Assembly (NCBI RefSeq): GCF_031755915.1
Contig: NC_083390.1
Coordinates: forward strand, 20,259,501 to 20,323,500
Direction of reading: 5' to 3'
Length of the DNA stretch: 64,000 nt
From: Ziziphus jujuba
Taxonomy: Eukaryota > Streptophyta > Magnoliopsida > Rosales > Rhamnaceae
Shown here: one piece after another, positions 9,826-21,566 of the stretch
How the letters are laid out: every line of letters begins with the position of its first letter
Position numbering within the stretch: the stretch's first letter is position 1
Notes under the pieces: model-generated
The model's database searches: none
Seen by the model: the letters and a program-made list of their open reading frames with translations, nothing else
Told to the model about the DNA's origin: nothing
Translations under genes and position numbers: made by a program

Positions 9826-9945
9826 TTGATAAGGTCAGCTTAGCGGTAAAATCATGTTTAGGTTAAAAGTTCAAATCTGTACTTATGTGAAATTTTGCAC
9901 TCTTTCAGTTGTAACGAGTTTAATGTTGTCTAAAAAAAAAAAAAT
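9826..9945 (+). repeat. tRNA-derived SINE (copy 1)
   Basis: AAGGTCAGCTTAGCGGTAA resembles a tRNA A-box (TRGCNNAGYGG). About 35 nt on, GTTAAAAGTTCAAATCT resembles a B-box. The unit ends GTTTAATGTTGTC plus poly-A. The same unit is at 41243-41355, with a degraded trace near 58690-58760. It is too diverged to fold as a functional tRNA. Confidence 0.6.
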
Positions 9946-9967
9946 AAAAAAAAATTATAAAACTCTT

Positions 9968-10212
9968 ACCCACACAGGAAGCTGGCTTTGTCCTCTAATC
10001 AAATTGTAACCCCACATTGCCCTGGCAAATGTGTGGAGCAGCAGAAGAATTCTACATAATAGCAACATAAGGAATGATCAATGACACATATAACCATTCA
10101 AAAACAAGCTTGAGAAAGCGAGCAAGCCACAAGCCCAAGGTGTCCATTCAATAGCAGGACTGAGGATCAGTAACAGCAGAATCAAAGCAAGGCTCCCAAA
10201 ACAGAGTCTACA
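9968..10212 (-). pseudogene. Membrane-protein array copy B (gamma type), C-terminal fragment
   Basis: Reading the minus strand from 10212 gives LCFGSLALILLLLILSPA, equivalent to residues 74-91 of copy E. The sequence then degrades: GW is lost, an in-frame stop follows the NGYMCH region, and it ends near SQLPV, matching the RLPV terminus of E and K. The first ~73 codons, including the FDTHP region, are missing. It is closest to copies I and L. Confidence 0.8.
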
Positions 10213-11764
10213 ATATCGCAAGCTTGTTGGTAGCCTACGATACCTTACCCATTACTCCATATATTTTGATATTGAAAATTGAATTTTGGAGACTGACATC
10301 GATCGTTCTTTTTACAAAAAGTTCTTTTTATAGTTATGCGAATTCTATATCTAAGAGTGACAATCCTCACTATTATTGTTACACATATGATACTAAATAT
10401 AACATCAGCAAACCTGCAAAAGACGTGGAAAAAAAAGGTGTTAGTTTATAATCAATTGTTTTTTTAAAAAATAAAGCTTATCAAATATAGAATCATTTGC
10501 TTTTCAATCTTCTAAAATAGAAGAAAGAGAATCTTTTTTCTTTCTTATGATTCTTATGATAGTCTTAGAATACATATCAACTGATATGTGTTCTACCTTG
10601 TGTAGAATTGATAAGAATATGATAATAGACATTGTGATCACAATAGGAATATGTAAATTAATTAAGAAGATTTGATAACAAATGTAATATCACATTGAGT
10701 GTCCAAAAATGTGTTATATAAAGTTATATAATGGATATAATTATGCGTAAGTGGGGATACAATACTTGCCTATGTTATTTTTTAAATCTCAAAGAGAGTA
10801 GGGTAAGTATAATTACTTAAATTTGCAAGCTTACCACTCAATTATTATGATACAGTTAAGTAAAATGTTAAGACAGGATATTGTCTTATGATTAACTATA
10901 AAATGAAAATGTTATGATATTCCTATTGTGATCAGAATTGGACACATTATATAATGCATTTTGGACACTCAATGTGCTTAAATATGGTTGATAAAAATAT
11001 GCATGTTACTTTACCACAAAAAAATATTCATGGGGTAGACAAGACAAGGTATTAATGTTAATCCATTGGGGTTATCTTTTATTGTGTAGGATCAAAATAC
11101 TGAAGTTTTTTTGGGAGGAAGGAGAAGTAGTAGTACCAAGAGCAACAAAGAAATAATAAAGTAACTTAATTATTAAGAAAAATAAAATTTTAAATGAGAT
11201 GTAATGAACGAGTTTTAATGATAAATATGTGATGATGCTTATGCAGTCTAAGTGGGAGAATGTTAGATATATATATATATATATATATTGTAGACTTAGC
11301 ATACTCAATTTCTCACTTACAAGGTCTATTTGTGTTATTAACGGAGCTAGCTTATTATTTAGTGAATCGTGCCAAATTTCAGTAATTTTGAAGTTCATTT
11401 AACCCATTAAATAAAATAAACAAAACTTGGTTACAGATTCCATTATAAATTTCCGGCCAAAATATAAATAATTTGAATCTAAATTTGTTTATAATAATAT
11501 TAGACATATAGAGAATAAAGTATACAAATTTTCAGATAAAAATAATTTGTTTTTGGGTCTGATCCTATAAAGATTGTTTAAACTTACAAAACTAGGCCAA
11601 TTATTATAATAACCAAAAACTAATTTTATTTAAGCAACCAAACAGTATATTTGAGAATTCTTAATTGGATAGTTGTAAATAGCCCCAGACTATGGAACAA
11701 AGGATTATCTCGGACCTACGCCAAAGTATTGACAGTGATTCTCAAAATAAAAATTTTAATAGTA
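10213..11764. other. Intergenic, AT-rich, with inverted-repeat arms and an LTR-like junction
   Basis: The arm at 10691-10721 (CACATTGAGTGTCCAAAA) pairs with 10948-10976 reversed. ATCACAATAGGAATAT near 10640 pairs with 10917-10936, but in a different order, so this is a rearranged repeat, not a clean MITE. AGTGGGAGAATGTTAG near 11250-11265 looks like a copia polypurine tract plus LTR start, but no LTR end is recognisable. A (TA)n run lies at 11269-11289. No gene seen. Confidence 0.5.
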
Positions 11765-11769
11765 AAACC

Positions 11770-12083
11770 TGATAAACCTCACACAACAGATACTGCCAGA
11801 ATAACAAAGAATATCAACCACCCAAAAGATGATGACAACCCGTGTGGCCACCTGTGTGATAAAGGTGAAGATATCCTAAAGGATATGAGATTGTGTAGAG
11901 ATAAGGATAAAGGGATTAGGGGATAATTATGGTTATGTATACTTATCATATGTATTACGTAGCTGTTTACTATTTATATATATATGTATTGTATGACCTC
12001 TGTTTTGACTAACGTGAAAACAGAGCAATTCTTACAAGGCATTATTTCTTAAATATTATTTTTGTTAATCTTGAGTTTCATCA
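11770..12083 (+). repeat. 5' LTR of the Ale-like copia
   Basis: 314 bp, starts TGATAAACC and ends CATCA. It contains a TATATATATATG box near 11977-11988. Differs from the 3' LTR at four positions, three of which are G here and A there. Confidence 0.95.
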
Positions 12084-15000
12084 TGGTATCAGAGCACTTA
12101 AAGATCAATCTGAATGTTATCACTGAGGTGGAACCGAGATTGACAATTCAATCTTTTCATCAATGCTCCAGTCTTATCTCAATCAAGTTAGATTCAACAA
12201 ACTATCTTTTATGGCGGGCACAGATTATTCCTCTCATCCGAAGCTTAGGAATCTATCATCATATCCTTGATGATACCATTCCATTGGCTAAGCTTTCCGA
12301 TTCGAGCGATGAAACCAGACAGGTCATAAATCCTAATCATATGTTATGGATGAGTAACGATGGCCTTTTAATTACATGGCTGTTGGGAACAATGTCCATT
12401 GATATTCTGAGTTTCACTTTTGGATTAGATACTGCATATCTTGTGTGGAGCAAAATAGAAGAACATTTGTTACCTGCTACCAAAGAGAAGGAGATATTCT
12501 TAACTGATAGTCTCATGGGATTGCGAAAAGGTAATTCCTCAATCGATGAGTTTATCAAACGTTTCAACACCCTGTGTGATAATTTGGCAGCCATCGGGAA
12601 ACCGGTTGAAGATTTAGATAAGTGTTTTCACTTATCTCGGGGATTAGGACAAAAATATCAAGACTTTAGATTGGCAATGCTCTCGAAACAACCTTAACCA
12701 ACCTTCACACAATTCGTCTTAGCCTTGAGAAGTCATGAACAGATGCTACTAGATCAGGAAGAAGTTAAACAAATTGATCTCAATGAAGCCTTTATTGGTC
12801 AGCGTAGTAGAGGACGTGGAAATCATGGAGGTGGCCGTTTCTCCTCACGGGGACGAGGTTTTGCTCCTGCAAACCGATTTGCACCACAGCGTAATTATGA
12901 CGATAGTAGATGGAATCTGCAAACTCAACAGGAGGAAAATCGATGGATCCGGGGACCATCAAGAATTCAAAACCAGCAGATACAAAGGAGTGACAAAAAT
13001 GGTAATCATTCTAGTGCTAACTCTCCTATTATATGTCAAATTTGTGAGATGCCATACCATACTGCTTCCAAGTGTTGGTATAGGTATAATTATTTGGACA
13101 AAGATGAACCACGGGTAGAAGCTCATACTTCTTTCAAAGATGCTGGTAGCAGTCAATTTTATGCTGACAGTGGAGCAAATGCTCATATGATTAATAGCCC
13201 AGGTATCCTATCTCTTAAGAAACCTTACATAGGCAATGATATGATACATTTTGGGAATGGACAAGCTTTACCTATTTCTCACACAGGTAGCACTACAATT
13301 ATAAATGGAAATAACAAATTATCTTTGAATGATGTTTTTGTTGTACCTAACTTAACCAAAAATTTGCTTTCAATTAGCAAGCTTACTCATGATAACTCAT
13401 GCACTGTTGAATTTACATCCTCTGGTTTTGTGATTAAGGACAAAAATCAGAAGACAATAGCGAAGGGGCATAAGAATGGACTTTATGCTTTAGATAATGG
13501 ATACCTAACAGTTTTGAATGCCATCAAAGGAGGTCAAGCATCTTCAGGAATTTGGCACCAACGCCTAGGACATCCACATTCTAAAGTTTTACAAGTTTTA
13601 AATAAAAATAAGGATTTGTCTATCTCTAGTTGGATGAATAATTATAAACTTTGTGATAGTTGCCAAATGGGCAAGAGATGTAAGCTTGCTTTTAAGGAAT
13701 CTGAATCTTTCTGTGATTTTCCATTAGATAAAATACACTGTGATTTATGGGGTCCAGCTCCAATTGCCTCAAATCAAGGTTTCTTATTCTATGCTATTTT
13801 GTGGATGATTTTATTAGATTCTGCTGGTTGTTTCCTTTATAGAAAAAATCTGAATTTTATGATTGTTTCTTGAAATTTCAACGGCTGGTAGAAAATTAAT
13901 TTGACAGGAAAATTAAAGTTTTTCAAAGTGATGGTGGTGGAGAATTTATTTCAAGAGTTCTCAAATCTCATTTGGATATGTGTGGCATCATACACCAACT
14001 ATCTTGTCCAGGAACACCCCAACAAAATGGAATTGCCGAACGAAAACATCGGCATATTATTGAAACAGGATTAACTATGGTTTTTCATGCTAATATCCCT
14101 CTGAAATATTGGGTTGATGTGTTTTTAACTGCTGTATATTTAATTAATCGGCTTCCTTCCTTTGTTTTAGCCATGAAGACACCATATTATTAGTTATATG
14201 GTAGGAATCCAGACTACACTGGGCTTAAAGTTCTTGGTTGCCGGTGTTTTCCTTACATACGAAATCAAGGAGATACCAAATTCAGAAAAAAAATCCTATC
14301 CGTGTGTATTCATAGGATATAGTCCCATGCATAAAGGTTACAGATGTTTGAATCCAACCACAAATAAAATCTTTATATCTAGACATGTGGTTTTTGATGA
14401 AACTGTTTTTCCTTATAAATCTTCTTTTGATAATGTTTCACAGGATCAACTTCCTTTAACAGTGTATCCAGAAGTAGATGAGTGGCACCAACCAAATAAA
14501 TCACAGCCACAAGAGACCATGCACCACTCAAACACTTCTTCCCAACCGATCCATAGTCATCAAGATTGCTGTATGGATGAGGAGTCTATCCCTTCAACCT
14601 CTTTCACGTGAACCACACCTTATTGATCAACCCACTCCACTTTCTACTTTACCCGTTCCGCATCACTCTTCCTCTCCTCCAACATCTCCAGTTATCTCTC
14701 CACAAATAGACTCCTCCTATGACTCCATCTCTACCCATTCTCAACTTCCAGATATTTCCAGCGGGCTTTTTATTGACCTTCCCATTCCACAACCACAATT
14801 GCCAAACACCACTCATACCCATTCTATGCTCACACGAAATCAGTTACGAAAACATCCTGATCGTCATTCTGAATTACAACCTGCCTCCCACGTGGCTTCC
14901 TATCACTCCTCTTTTACCACTCTTTCAGAACCCACATCGGTTAAACAAGCTCTCAAGTCACCAGAATGGACCCAAGCTATGCTTGACGAGTTAGATGCCC

Positions 15001-16628
15001 TCCACAAAAATCACACTTGGTCATTGGTGCCACGGCCTAGTCATGGTAACATTGTTGGATCGAAGTGGGTCTTTAAAACAAAATTAAAAGAGGATGGTTG
15101 TCTAGATAAATATAAAGCCCATTTAGTGGCATGAGGATATACTCAAGTTGCTGGCTTGGATTATGATGAAACTTTCAGTCCTGTAGTTAAACCTACGACT
15201 ATTCGTTTAATCATGTCTCTGGCCGTGTCATCTGGATGGCCTTTGAAGCAATTGGATGTTAGGAATGCTTTTTTGCATGGTGATCTTAAAGAGACAGTTT
15301 ACATGGAGCAACCACCGGGGTTCCGTGATCCACACAAACCTACACATGTTTGCCGTCTACACAAATCCCTATATGGCCTCAAACAGGCACCACGGGCCTG
15401 GTTTGATAAATTGTCTACATACTTATTTCATATGGGATTTGTTTGTAGTCGTGCTGATCCCTCTATGTTTGTGTACAAAACTGCTGATCATCTCATTATT
15501 TTGTTAATCTATGTGGATGATGTCTTAATCTCAGGAACCAGTTCTGCTATCATCTCCAAATGCATTCAACGTTTGGGCACAGCTTTTGCCTTGAAAGACC
15601 TCGGTAACCTTCATTATTTCCTCGGTCTTGAAGTTAACATGTTTGATAGTGGTTTATTCCTTTCTCAGACTAAATATACACGTGATCTTCTTCAAAGAGC
15701 AAACATGCTTGAAGCTACACCCATCTCCACTCCACTATCTGTGAAAGTTACTCCATCCTTCACTGATGATGATCCCGTGGATGCCACAGCATACCGTCAA
15801 TTAGTTGGAGCGCTTCAATATTTAACGTTTACTCGGCCTGACATCCAATTTGCAGTCAATCGGGTTTGTCAATTTTTTCAGAAACCAACCATGCTACATC
15901 TCAAGATGGTCAAGCGAATACTTCGTTATTTAAAAGGCACGATGCTATATGGTTTAAGATTTCTTGCTCAAAGTACTAGAACTGTAAATGGGTGTTCGGA
16001 TGCTGATTGGGCAGGATGTCCTCTCACCCGAAGGAGCACGTTCGGCTATTGTGTGTTCTTTGGTGCCAACTGCATTTCCTGGTCGTCCAAGAAGCAGACA
16101 ACAGTGTCTCATTCAAGCGCTGAAGCAGAATACAGAGCCATGGCCTCTGCAACTGCTGACCTTACGTGGATTTCTTACCTTCTGCATGAACTGGGTCTTC
16201 ACTCCTCTCAGCCCTTCCAGCTGTTCTCTGATAATATAAGTGCCTTACATATGTCTATTAATCCCGTGTTTCACCACCGAACCAAACATATCTCTCTTGA
16301 TTATCATTTCGTACGTGAGAAGGTTGTTGACGGTTCCTTGGTTACACGATATCTTCCCTCCTCATCTCAAATTGCAGACATTTTTACAAAGCCTCTGTCC
16401 AAAGACCTCTTCACTCGTTTTCGGTTCAAGTTGGGAGTCCATAAAATTCCCCTCGCCAACTTGAGGGGGGATGATAAACCTCACACAACAAATACTGCCA
16501 GAATAACAAAGAATATCAACCACCCAAAAGATGATGACAACCCGTGTGGCCACCTGTGTGATAAAGGTGAAGATATCCTAAAGGATATGAGATTGTGTAA
16601 AGATAAGGATAAAGGGATTAGGGGATAA
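12083..16628 (+). pseudogene. Broken gag-pol of the Ale-like copia
   Basis: The frame starts at an ATG overlapping the LTR end and primer site (MVSEHLKIN). Seen in order: gag; CCHC knuckle CQICEMPYHTASKC; protease YADSGANAHM; integrase HQRLGHPHSK, CDSCQMGK and PQQNGIAERKHRHI; reverse transcriptase LDVRNAFLHGDLKETVYM and YVDDVL; RNase H SSAEAEYRAMASATADL and HHRTKHISLDYHFV. Lesions: TAA at 12695-12697, a frameshift near 13800-13815, TAG near 14192, a frameshift at the A-run near 14285-14293, a frame change near 14560-14608, and TGA at 15132-15134. The last open part (15156-16628) has no stop before the 3' LTR and reads 51 codons into it. It cannot make a full polyprotein. Confidence 0.95.
12084..12095 (+). 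other. Primer-binding site of the Ale-like copia
   Basis: TGGTATCAGAGC, complementary to the 3' end of initiator-methionine tRNA, immediately after the 5' LTR and overlapping the gag start codon. Confidence 0.92.
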
Positions 16629-16785
16629 TTATGGTTATGTATACTTATCATATGTATTACGTAGCTGTTTACTATTTATATATATATGTATTGTATGACC
16701 TCTATTTTGACTAACGTGAAAACAGAGCAATTCTTACAAGGCATTATTTCTTAAATATTATTTTTGTTAATCTTGAGTTTGATCA
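16472..16785 (+). repeat. 3' LTR of the Ale-like copia
   Basis: 314 bp from TGATAAACC to GATCA, preceded by the polypurine tract. Colinear with the 5' LTR without indels. Confidence 0.95.
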
Positions 16786-16879
16786 AAACCATCATACAAA
16801 CATAATATGAGTTTTATATATATTATATATAACTTTTCAAGATTGAGCTTGGACATTTTGTCGATGAATGTCAAAAAAT

Positions 16880-17064
16880 TCAACACACATCCTTAGTTAC
16901 TAGTCTCAGCATTATATTACGAATTATGTTGGATGGTACAAGCTCAAACTTGTGTTCTGGGGTATGCTGCTGATTGAAGCGACCTGGAAGCTTGGAACGA
17001 GTATTATAGCAGTCACCACAAAGGTCAAATCCTATTTTCTCCACACAATCCGTGCATCTATATC
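16880..17064 (-). pseudogene. ZZ-type zinc-finger exon fragment, PRT1-like
   Basis: The minus strand encodes RYRCTDCVEKIGFDLCGDCY and then TRSKLPGRFNQQHTPEHKF, with paired cysteines (C-x2-C ... C-x2-C) and H-x-x-E-H. This is the C-terminal ZZ zinc finger of plant PRT1-type N-end-rule ubiquitin ligases. An AG acceptor near 17064 precedes RYRC, which fits an exon boundary. No upstream ZZ half (GVGCDxCG) or RING exon was found. The frame ends at 16880. It is most likely an orphan exon left by duplication or transposition; a real last exon whose partners lie far to the right is less likely. Confidence 0.7.
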
Positions 17065-17083
17065 TATACGAGAAAATTAACAT

Positions 17084-17975
17084 AAAGTTGCAATATACAT
17101 ATTAGGATGCAAGATTTGTATCTTCAATGGAAACACCATCTTATGGGGAAATCTCAAGGACAATCCTTCCATTAGTTGACTGTCATTCTCCCAAATCATC
17201 GCTGAATATGTGTATTTACCTTCTTTGTGTTATTCTATATATGTAGGTATAGTAACTCCTAAAGAATTCGGCCAGCAAACTCTTAGAACTTGTAGTCGCA
17301 TATTATATACAATCCATATAATGACAAAAAAATAAAAAAAGGTTGAATATTTCTAATGCATGCAGAAATTAATAGTAATTTACAAACAGAGTAATTTGAC
17401 ATTTCTTTAATTTAAAAAGCAGTACATCGACCTTACACAGAAACTCATTCAATATATGGTTCAGCGCAGTGGCATTATTTTCCAATCAATAACAACAAAA
17501 GTAAAGTAAAAAATGCAAATAGTATTATCATTTAAAAAAAAAAAAATACTCGATTTACATAGGAGTTGTTACTTATACTATCATAGAATTATTGCATCAA
17601 ACTATATTTTATGACAACTTGGCAGCAAGAATAATATATATTATAGTCACAACTGGGCTAAAATAGTACATAATTTTGCATTTATTTTATCCATAACATG
17701 CCCTCTTTATTCTTATATTGTAGCCCACTTCTTGCTACACAGGACCTAGATTAGGTACTCCACTCAAGCTTGCAATCCACAAAACAATCGACAAGACTAA
17801 AATGAACGAAACCAAGAATATATAGGAACTTAGGACCACTTAGTATAGCAAAATCAACTCAAGGCTAACCATTAAACAGGTAGCCTAGTGTATAGAAGTT
17901 GCATTATTTCATCAGAAACTAGGCAAGTAGTGATCGTAGCTGATCACTACACAGGCAGCATATTCTTTTCTCCAT
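17084..17975. other. Intergenic
   Basis: AT-rich sequence between the ZZ fragment and copy C. No gene, repeat end or RNA gene could be supported. Confidence 0.55.
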
Positions 17976-18369
17976 TCATTCCCCTGGGCCTTGTCCACGC
18001 TTGGAACAAAAATGAAGAATTTCATGTAAAAGCAATTCTTTAAACGAAATGTGTAACCACTCCGAATTAATGATCTTTACAAAGCAAGCAATACACAGGA
18101 CTAAGATGAACCATCCAAGAGTTGGAATGAGGATGAGTATGAGCGTATTCAGGGCAAAACCCCCCATAAAAAAGTTTCATTTTAGGCATAATTCTAGCTT
18201 CATTAGAGATTATTTGAGCCTTTGAGGTAGTTCTGTATCTATTATTGATGCAATGACATGGATAAACAAACAAACAACAAAAATACTAGCATAGCTGTAT
18301 AATGAGTATCAAACGAAGCAAACCAATCAATGTAGGCATCAGAGTGACAAAAATCTTTTTCATGGTCAT
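17976..18369 (-). pseudogene. Membrane-protein array copy C (delta type)
   Basis: The start MTMKKIFVTLMPTLIGLL matches copies J and M. A deletion then removes the linker before FDTH and shifts the frame (FDTHYTAMLVF is still readable in another frame). The C-terminal half is open again: PKMKLFYGGFALNTLILI, PTLGWFILVLCIACFV, ending KRGQGPGE at 17976. Broken gene, delta subtype, consistent with its place after gamma copy B. Confidence 0.8.
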
Positions 18370-19935
18370 GAAGAGATAGCTCAGCATCTGAAAAGAAAGT
18401 GGTATGGAAAAAGTCAGCAAATGGTATTTTGATTGCACTGCTGTGGCTGACTTGGAGGGTCAGAAGCTTAAATACTAGGCCTACAATTTTCTCCGGAAAA
18501 CAAAGGAATCTTGCAAATTATCTTTTTTTAGTATTATATTATTTTTAATTTTGGTGCACAAAAAAAAAAAAAAAAAAAAAAAAAGAAGTTGCTTTTCAAA
18601 GATGGGTAAAAAGTAAAGTACTTCGTACTCCCACGTCTGACATAGGAGTGGGATCCACTCCTGCATGGCATCCTCTCCTAACTGCTCATTTTAAAACCGA
18701 CAAACACACACGCACAAACTCATTTATTCCGTAAGGAAAAGAAAAAGATGAAGTAAATTTTGACTAAGAAAAAAGGTACTCATAATTTGTACATTGGAAC
18801 ATGTACATCATTTTTCTACACCGATTAAGTTTTTAAAAATTTCTTTTTTAAATATAATTATCTTTTCTGCTAAATCCTTTTGGGAAGCTTTAAATACTAT
18901 GCATGAATTCCACACGGGATTGGGAAGGCAGGCAGCCCGATACTTTTTTTAGTTGTATGGTTGCTGGTTCTCTAACCTGTTGCTTCTATAGTTATTTTAT
19001 AAGATAGGGCCTCAAATTTATATTATTTTACAAAACTTCAATCGATAATTTTTTTTTTTTTTTAAATTTCGCAAAGTATGCGATCATTTTGAACACCTCA
19101 AGGACACAATAGATAGAGCCAACACTTCAAATCACCCATTAAAAAAATGGAAAAAAAAAAACTCAAATTCCTAATTCATTCAATTGAATGATAGTTGTAA
19201 ATATTAATTACATTTTAGTACTATGTAATTTCACTAGCTTGCACATCTTATTTTTTGATATTGAAATGCTTCATATTAGATCTAAATTTATAATTTTTTT
19301 TTTCATATTAATTTATTTTTCAAATTAATTAGAGAAAGTTTAAAATATAAAAAAAAATGATTCATTTTCTTATTAATTAATTAATCAATCTTTTTTAAAT
19401 TCAGAAAACTAATTAGTTTTTAAATTTTATGGTAGTGAATTTGAAAGTTTAATATGCAATCTATCCAAAATTCGGGTACAAAGTGTAATAAACCTTAATT
19501 GTGAAGAGAATCCACGAATTTGAAAGAATAATCATGATAAACAATAGAGACTGATTTTCAAGAATAAATACAAAAACCCAAGAAAGTTAAAATATTTAAA
19601 TTGAATAATTTATCAACTATTAAAAATAATATAATAAAAGTGTTCGATGACTTTTGCAATGCAACTTCCAAAACAAGAAATGCATTGGAGGTGTGGCTTT
19701 GAGGCTTGAGCTTGGCAAGTGAACGTCTATGTCGTTGGTGCGCAAGTGAAGGTTCCGTTGTAAAATGATACCAATAGGACATTTCAAATGAAAAGATCCA
19801 TCACAACATACTTTAAATTTAACAACAGCAGTGGGATGTTGGGAAATTTGCTGTTGTTAAATTTGGAAGAGTTTGTGTAATATATGTTGGAAAAAATTAC
19901 ATAGGATGCAAGAATGATTTATCCGATAAACAAAT
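18370..19935. other. Intergenic, AT-rich
   Basis: Includes a 25-nt poly-A run near 18560-18583 and other homopolymers. The short open frames at 18481-18666 and 19558-19782 have no recognisable content. Nothing supportable. Confidence 0.55.
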
Positions 19936-20060
19936 ATGTAGCCTCATGACGTAACTTTCCCGCCAATAAAACCCATCAAATTACCATTTATGCTGCCGCA
20001 TGCACACTCTTCAAACACAGAGAAAACAGAGTATTTCACAAACAAAGCCCTTAGCTGGTA
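19936..20060 (+). pseudogene. Fasciclin-like gene relic 1: promoter segment only
   Basis: CCTCATGACGTAACTTTCCCGCCAATA, then CATCAAATTACCATTTATGC and CACTCTTCAAACACAGAG, align with the segment just upstream of the fasciclin-like gene at 46.9 kb and the relics at 26.3 and 32.4 kb. The coding part appears deleted; homology resumes only at the conserved downstream segment near 20200-20310. Confidence 0.7.
19956..19966 (+). promoter_or_regulatory. E2F-type site, FLA promoter 1
   Basis: TTTCCCGCCAA is a perfect match to the plant E2F consensus (TTTCCCGCC). It lies at the same place in each of the four related FLA promoter segments. Confidence 0.5.
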
Positions 20061-20276
20061 TAAAGAAAGTTCATTCATATAATTTCATTTCAGCTGTACT
20101 TTGGAAACAGGTCTTGAAAATAGAGCTTATCATACGTCTTATACAACTGAAAAAAACTTTGGGAAAAAAAAAAAAGGGGAGAAAACTGAAAAATGTTGGA
20201 AGTCCTAAATTTATTCTAAGGTGATATAAGTAATAAGTCCACCATGGCGAAGAGCAGCATCTAGCATTTGACCATC

Positions 20277-20308
20277 CTAAGCATCTTCATTACTGCTGGC
20301 TTCATTAC
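20277..20308 (-). other. Putative second exon of membrane-protein gene D
   Basis: Read on the minus strand after an AG acceptor (20309-20310), this 32-nt segment completes a phase-1 codon from copy D's donor and encodes (G)NEASSNEDA then TAG. The unit at 33329-33360 has the same 32-nt length, the same AG|GTAATGAAG border and NEASYNEDA-stop. The unit at 27151 ends NNNADA-stop. That recurrence suggests a real small terminal exon about 2.4 kb from exon 1. The intron is inferred, not shown. Confidence 0.5.
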
Positions 20309-20935
20309 CTCGAAGCATATTCCGTCATAAACACACTGATGACTATATGATAACTTGTACAGGTGCAGGTGCACTAGCCAATGTCTTGTAAATCAAAAGT
20401 CAAATGCACATCTTACTTCTACAATCACATGTCTTGAAATGCACATTCAAAATGTGTTAGTTGGAAACTTGTACTTTCTCAATAAAACTAATCATATGCC
20501 AAGCATATATCGCTATTAATATATCTGCATCATAGCACGCATCGTTTTTGGAAATTGTATAGGCTATTGCAATGTATGGTGTTTGTTTGTTTATGTGTTT
20601 ACTTCTCATACATAGTCATAGGTGTTCAAGGTAGTACCATAAAAATACTTTCCTAGTCGCTGTATGATATACATCCATTTCTTTTTTTTTTTTCCTTTTT
20701 CTTTTTCAAAATACTTGTGTATGATATACATCTTAAACATAGATAAAAGAATCAAACACATTAAGGTAAACTATGATATGTTAGATCATTAAAGTCCTAA
20801 AATTTCATAGTTACTAAATCCTCATTTGTCAGTTATTAATATCACTTTTAATGGCAAAATCATGCTAGTCATGACATGTCCTAGTGCCTACTTCTACTTG
20901 CATCGTAATCCAAAACAGCCACACGGAATAATATT
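20309..20935. other. Presumed intron or 3' flank of gene D
   Basis: AT-rich. The first part (TAAACACACTGATGACTATATGAT and onward) resembles 27180-27240, so it belongs to the duplicated unit. No coding content seen. Confidence 0.45.
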
Positions 20936-21263
20936 AATTGATGCAGGACCCTCTCAACCATTTTTGAGGCTCTAGGCCCAAAACAAAAATCTTGAGGCCC
21001 TAATTTTTTTCAAGATTTTTTTTTTAATATTAATTTTTTAAAAATAGATTTTTTTATATAAAATTTAATTTTTTATTATTTGGATATGCAAAATTATTAA
21101 TTAAATTTTTATATTCAGTATTCAATAATAAATCTTTTTCTATTGATAAAATTTCTAAATTATTTAATCTTTCTTAAAACATTACTAAGCGCAAATAAAA
21201 ATAATATTTTACAAGTTATCTATGAATTAGAAAAAAAATTAATTTTTTTATATAGTTTATTAT

Positions 21264-21566
21264 CTAAAGTGCCGTTTTTAATTTTGGATTTATTATTTCT
21301 TTCAAAATTTTTCGTTTTGAAAATAAATCTAAACAATTAATATCACATAACATATTATGTTTTAAAAAGTTTTCAAAATTCAAACATTTTTCTTTTAGAA
21401 ACTCATCACCAAGCAATTTTGATTTTTCTCCGTCATACAAAAAATTAAAATTATTTTCATATATCATAAATTGTTTAAACCTATTTTGAAGTGAAAAAAT
21501 GACCCAAGCAATTATATAGTTGAAATGGCACACCATGAATTCAAATAAAATAATATATATAGACAT
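21264..21566 (-). pseudogene. hAT transposase fragment (TTF/ZMYM1-like)
   Basis: The minus-strand frame reads FSLQNRFKQFMIYENNFNFL, then LKEKCLNFENFLKHNMLCDI and LFSKRKILKEII, the pattern of plant TTF-type/ZMYM1-like hAT transposases just before the C-terminal dimerisation region. Beyond 21264 further pieces (FIAYRILLL with stops) continue the match. It is a fragment only: no N-terminal zinc finger or catalytic region was seen. Confidence 0.72.

Larger units (their letters stand above)
9530..10212. repeat. Partial copy of the gamma block
   Basis: Colinear with 40950-41635 and about 58430-59060: ATATCATTTTTTGCATAAAT, then AACAGCAAAATATTAACG, TTTGAGTTTTGTTTAAAAGC, the SINE and the C-terminal half of membrane-protein copy B. 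Homology ends abruptly near 10212. Confidence 0.8.
11765..16790 (+). mobile_element. Complete-ended Ty1/copia retrotransposon, Ale/Retrofit-like
   Basis: Identical 5-bp target duplications AAACC (11765-11769 and 16786-16790) flank two 314-bp LTRs (11770-12083, 16472-16785) with TGAT/ATCA ends. A primer-binding site (12084-12095) directly abuts the 5' LTR and a polypurine tract (TTGAGGGGGGA, 16461-16471) precedes the 3' LTR. I count four substitutions between the LTRs (1.3%). Despite youthful LTRs the coding region is heavily broken. RT motifs such as MEQPPGF and LHKSLYGLKQAPRAWF suggest the Ale/Retrofit lineage. Confidence 0.95.

Noticed and set aside
9826..9945. A tRNA gene at 9.83 kb
   Set aside because: A- and B-box-like motifs are present but no acceptor, D or anticodon stems can be formed and a poly-A tail follows; it fits a SINE.
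10691..10976. A MITE between 10.69 and 10.98 kb
   Set aside because: Arms pair, but internal order is inconsistent between sides and no target duplication is visible; noted only in the intergenic entry.
11250..11400. A further copia LTR starting at AGTGGGAGAATGTTAG
   Set aside because: No matching LTR end, partner LTR or target duplication could be found; too little to call an element.
12062..12082. gag start at 12062 in the Ale-like copia
   Set aside because: It is a TTG inside the LTR; the ATG at 12083 beside the primer site fits copia structure.
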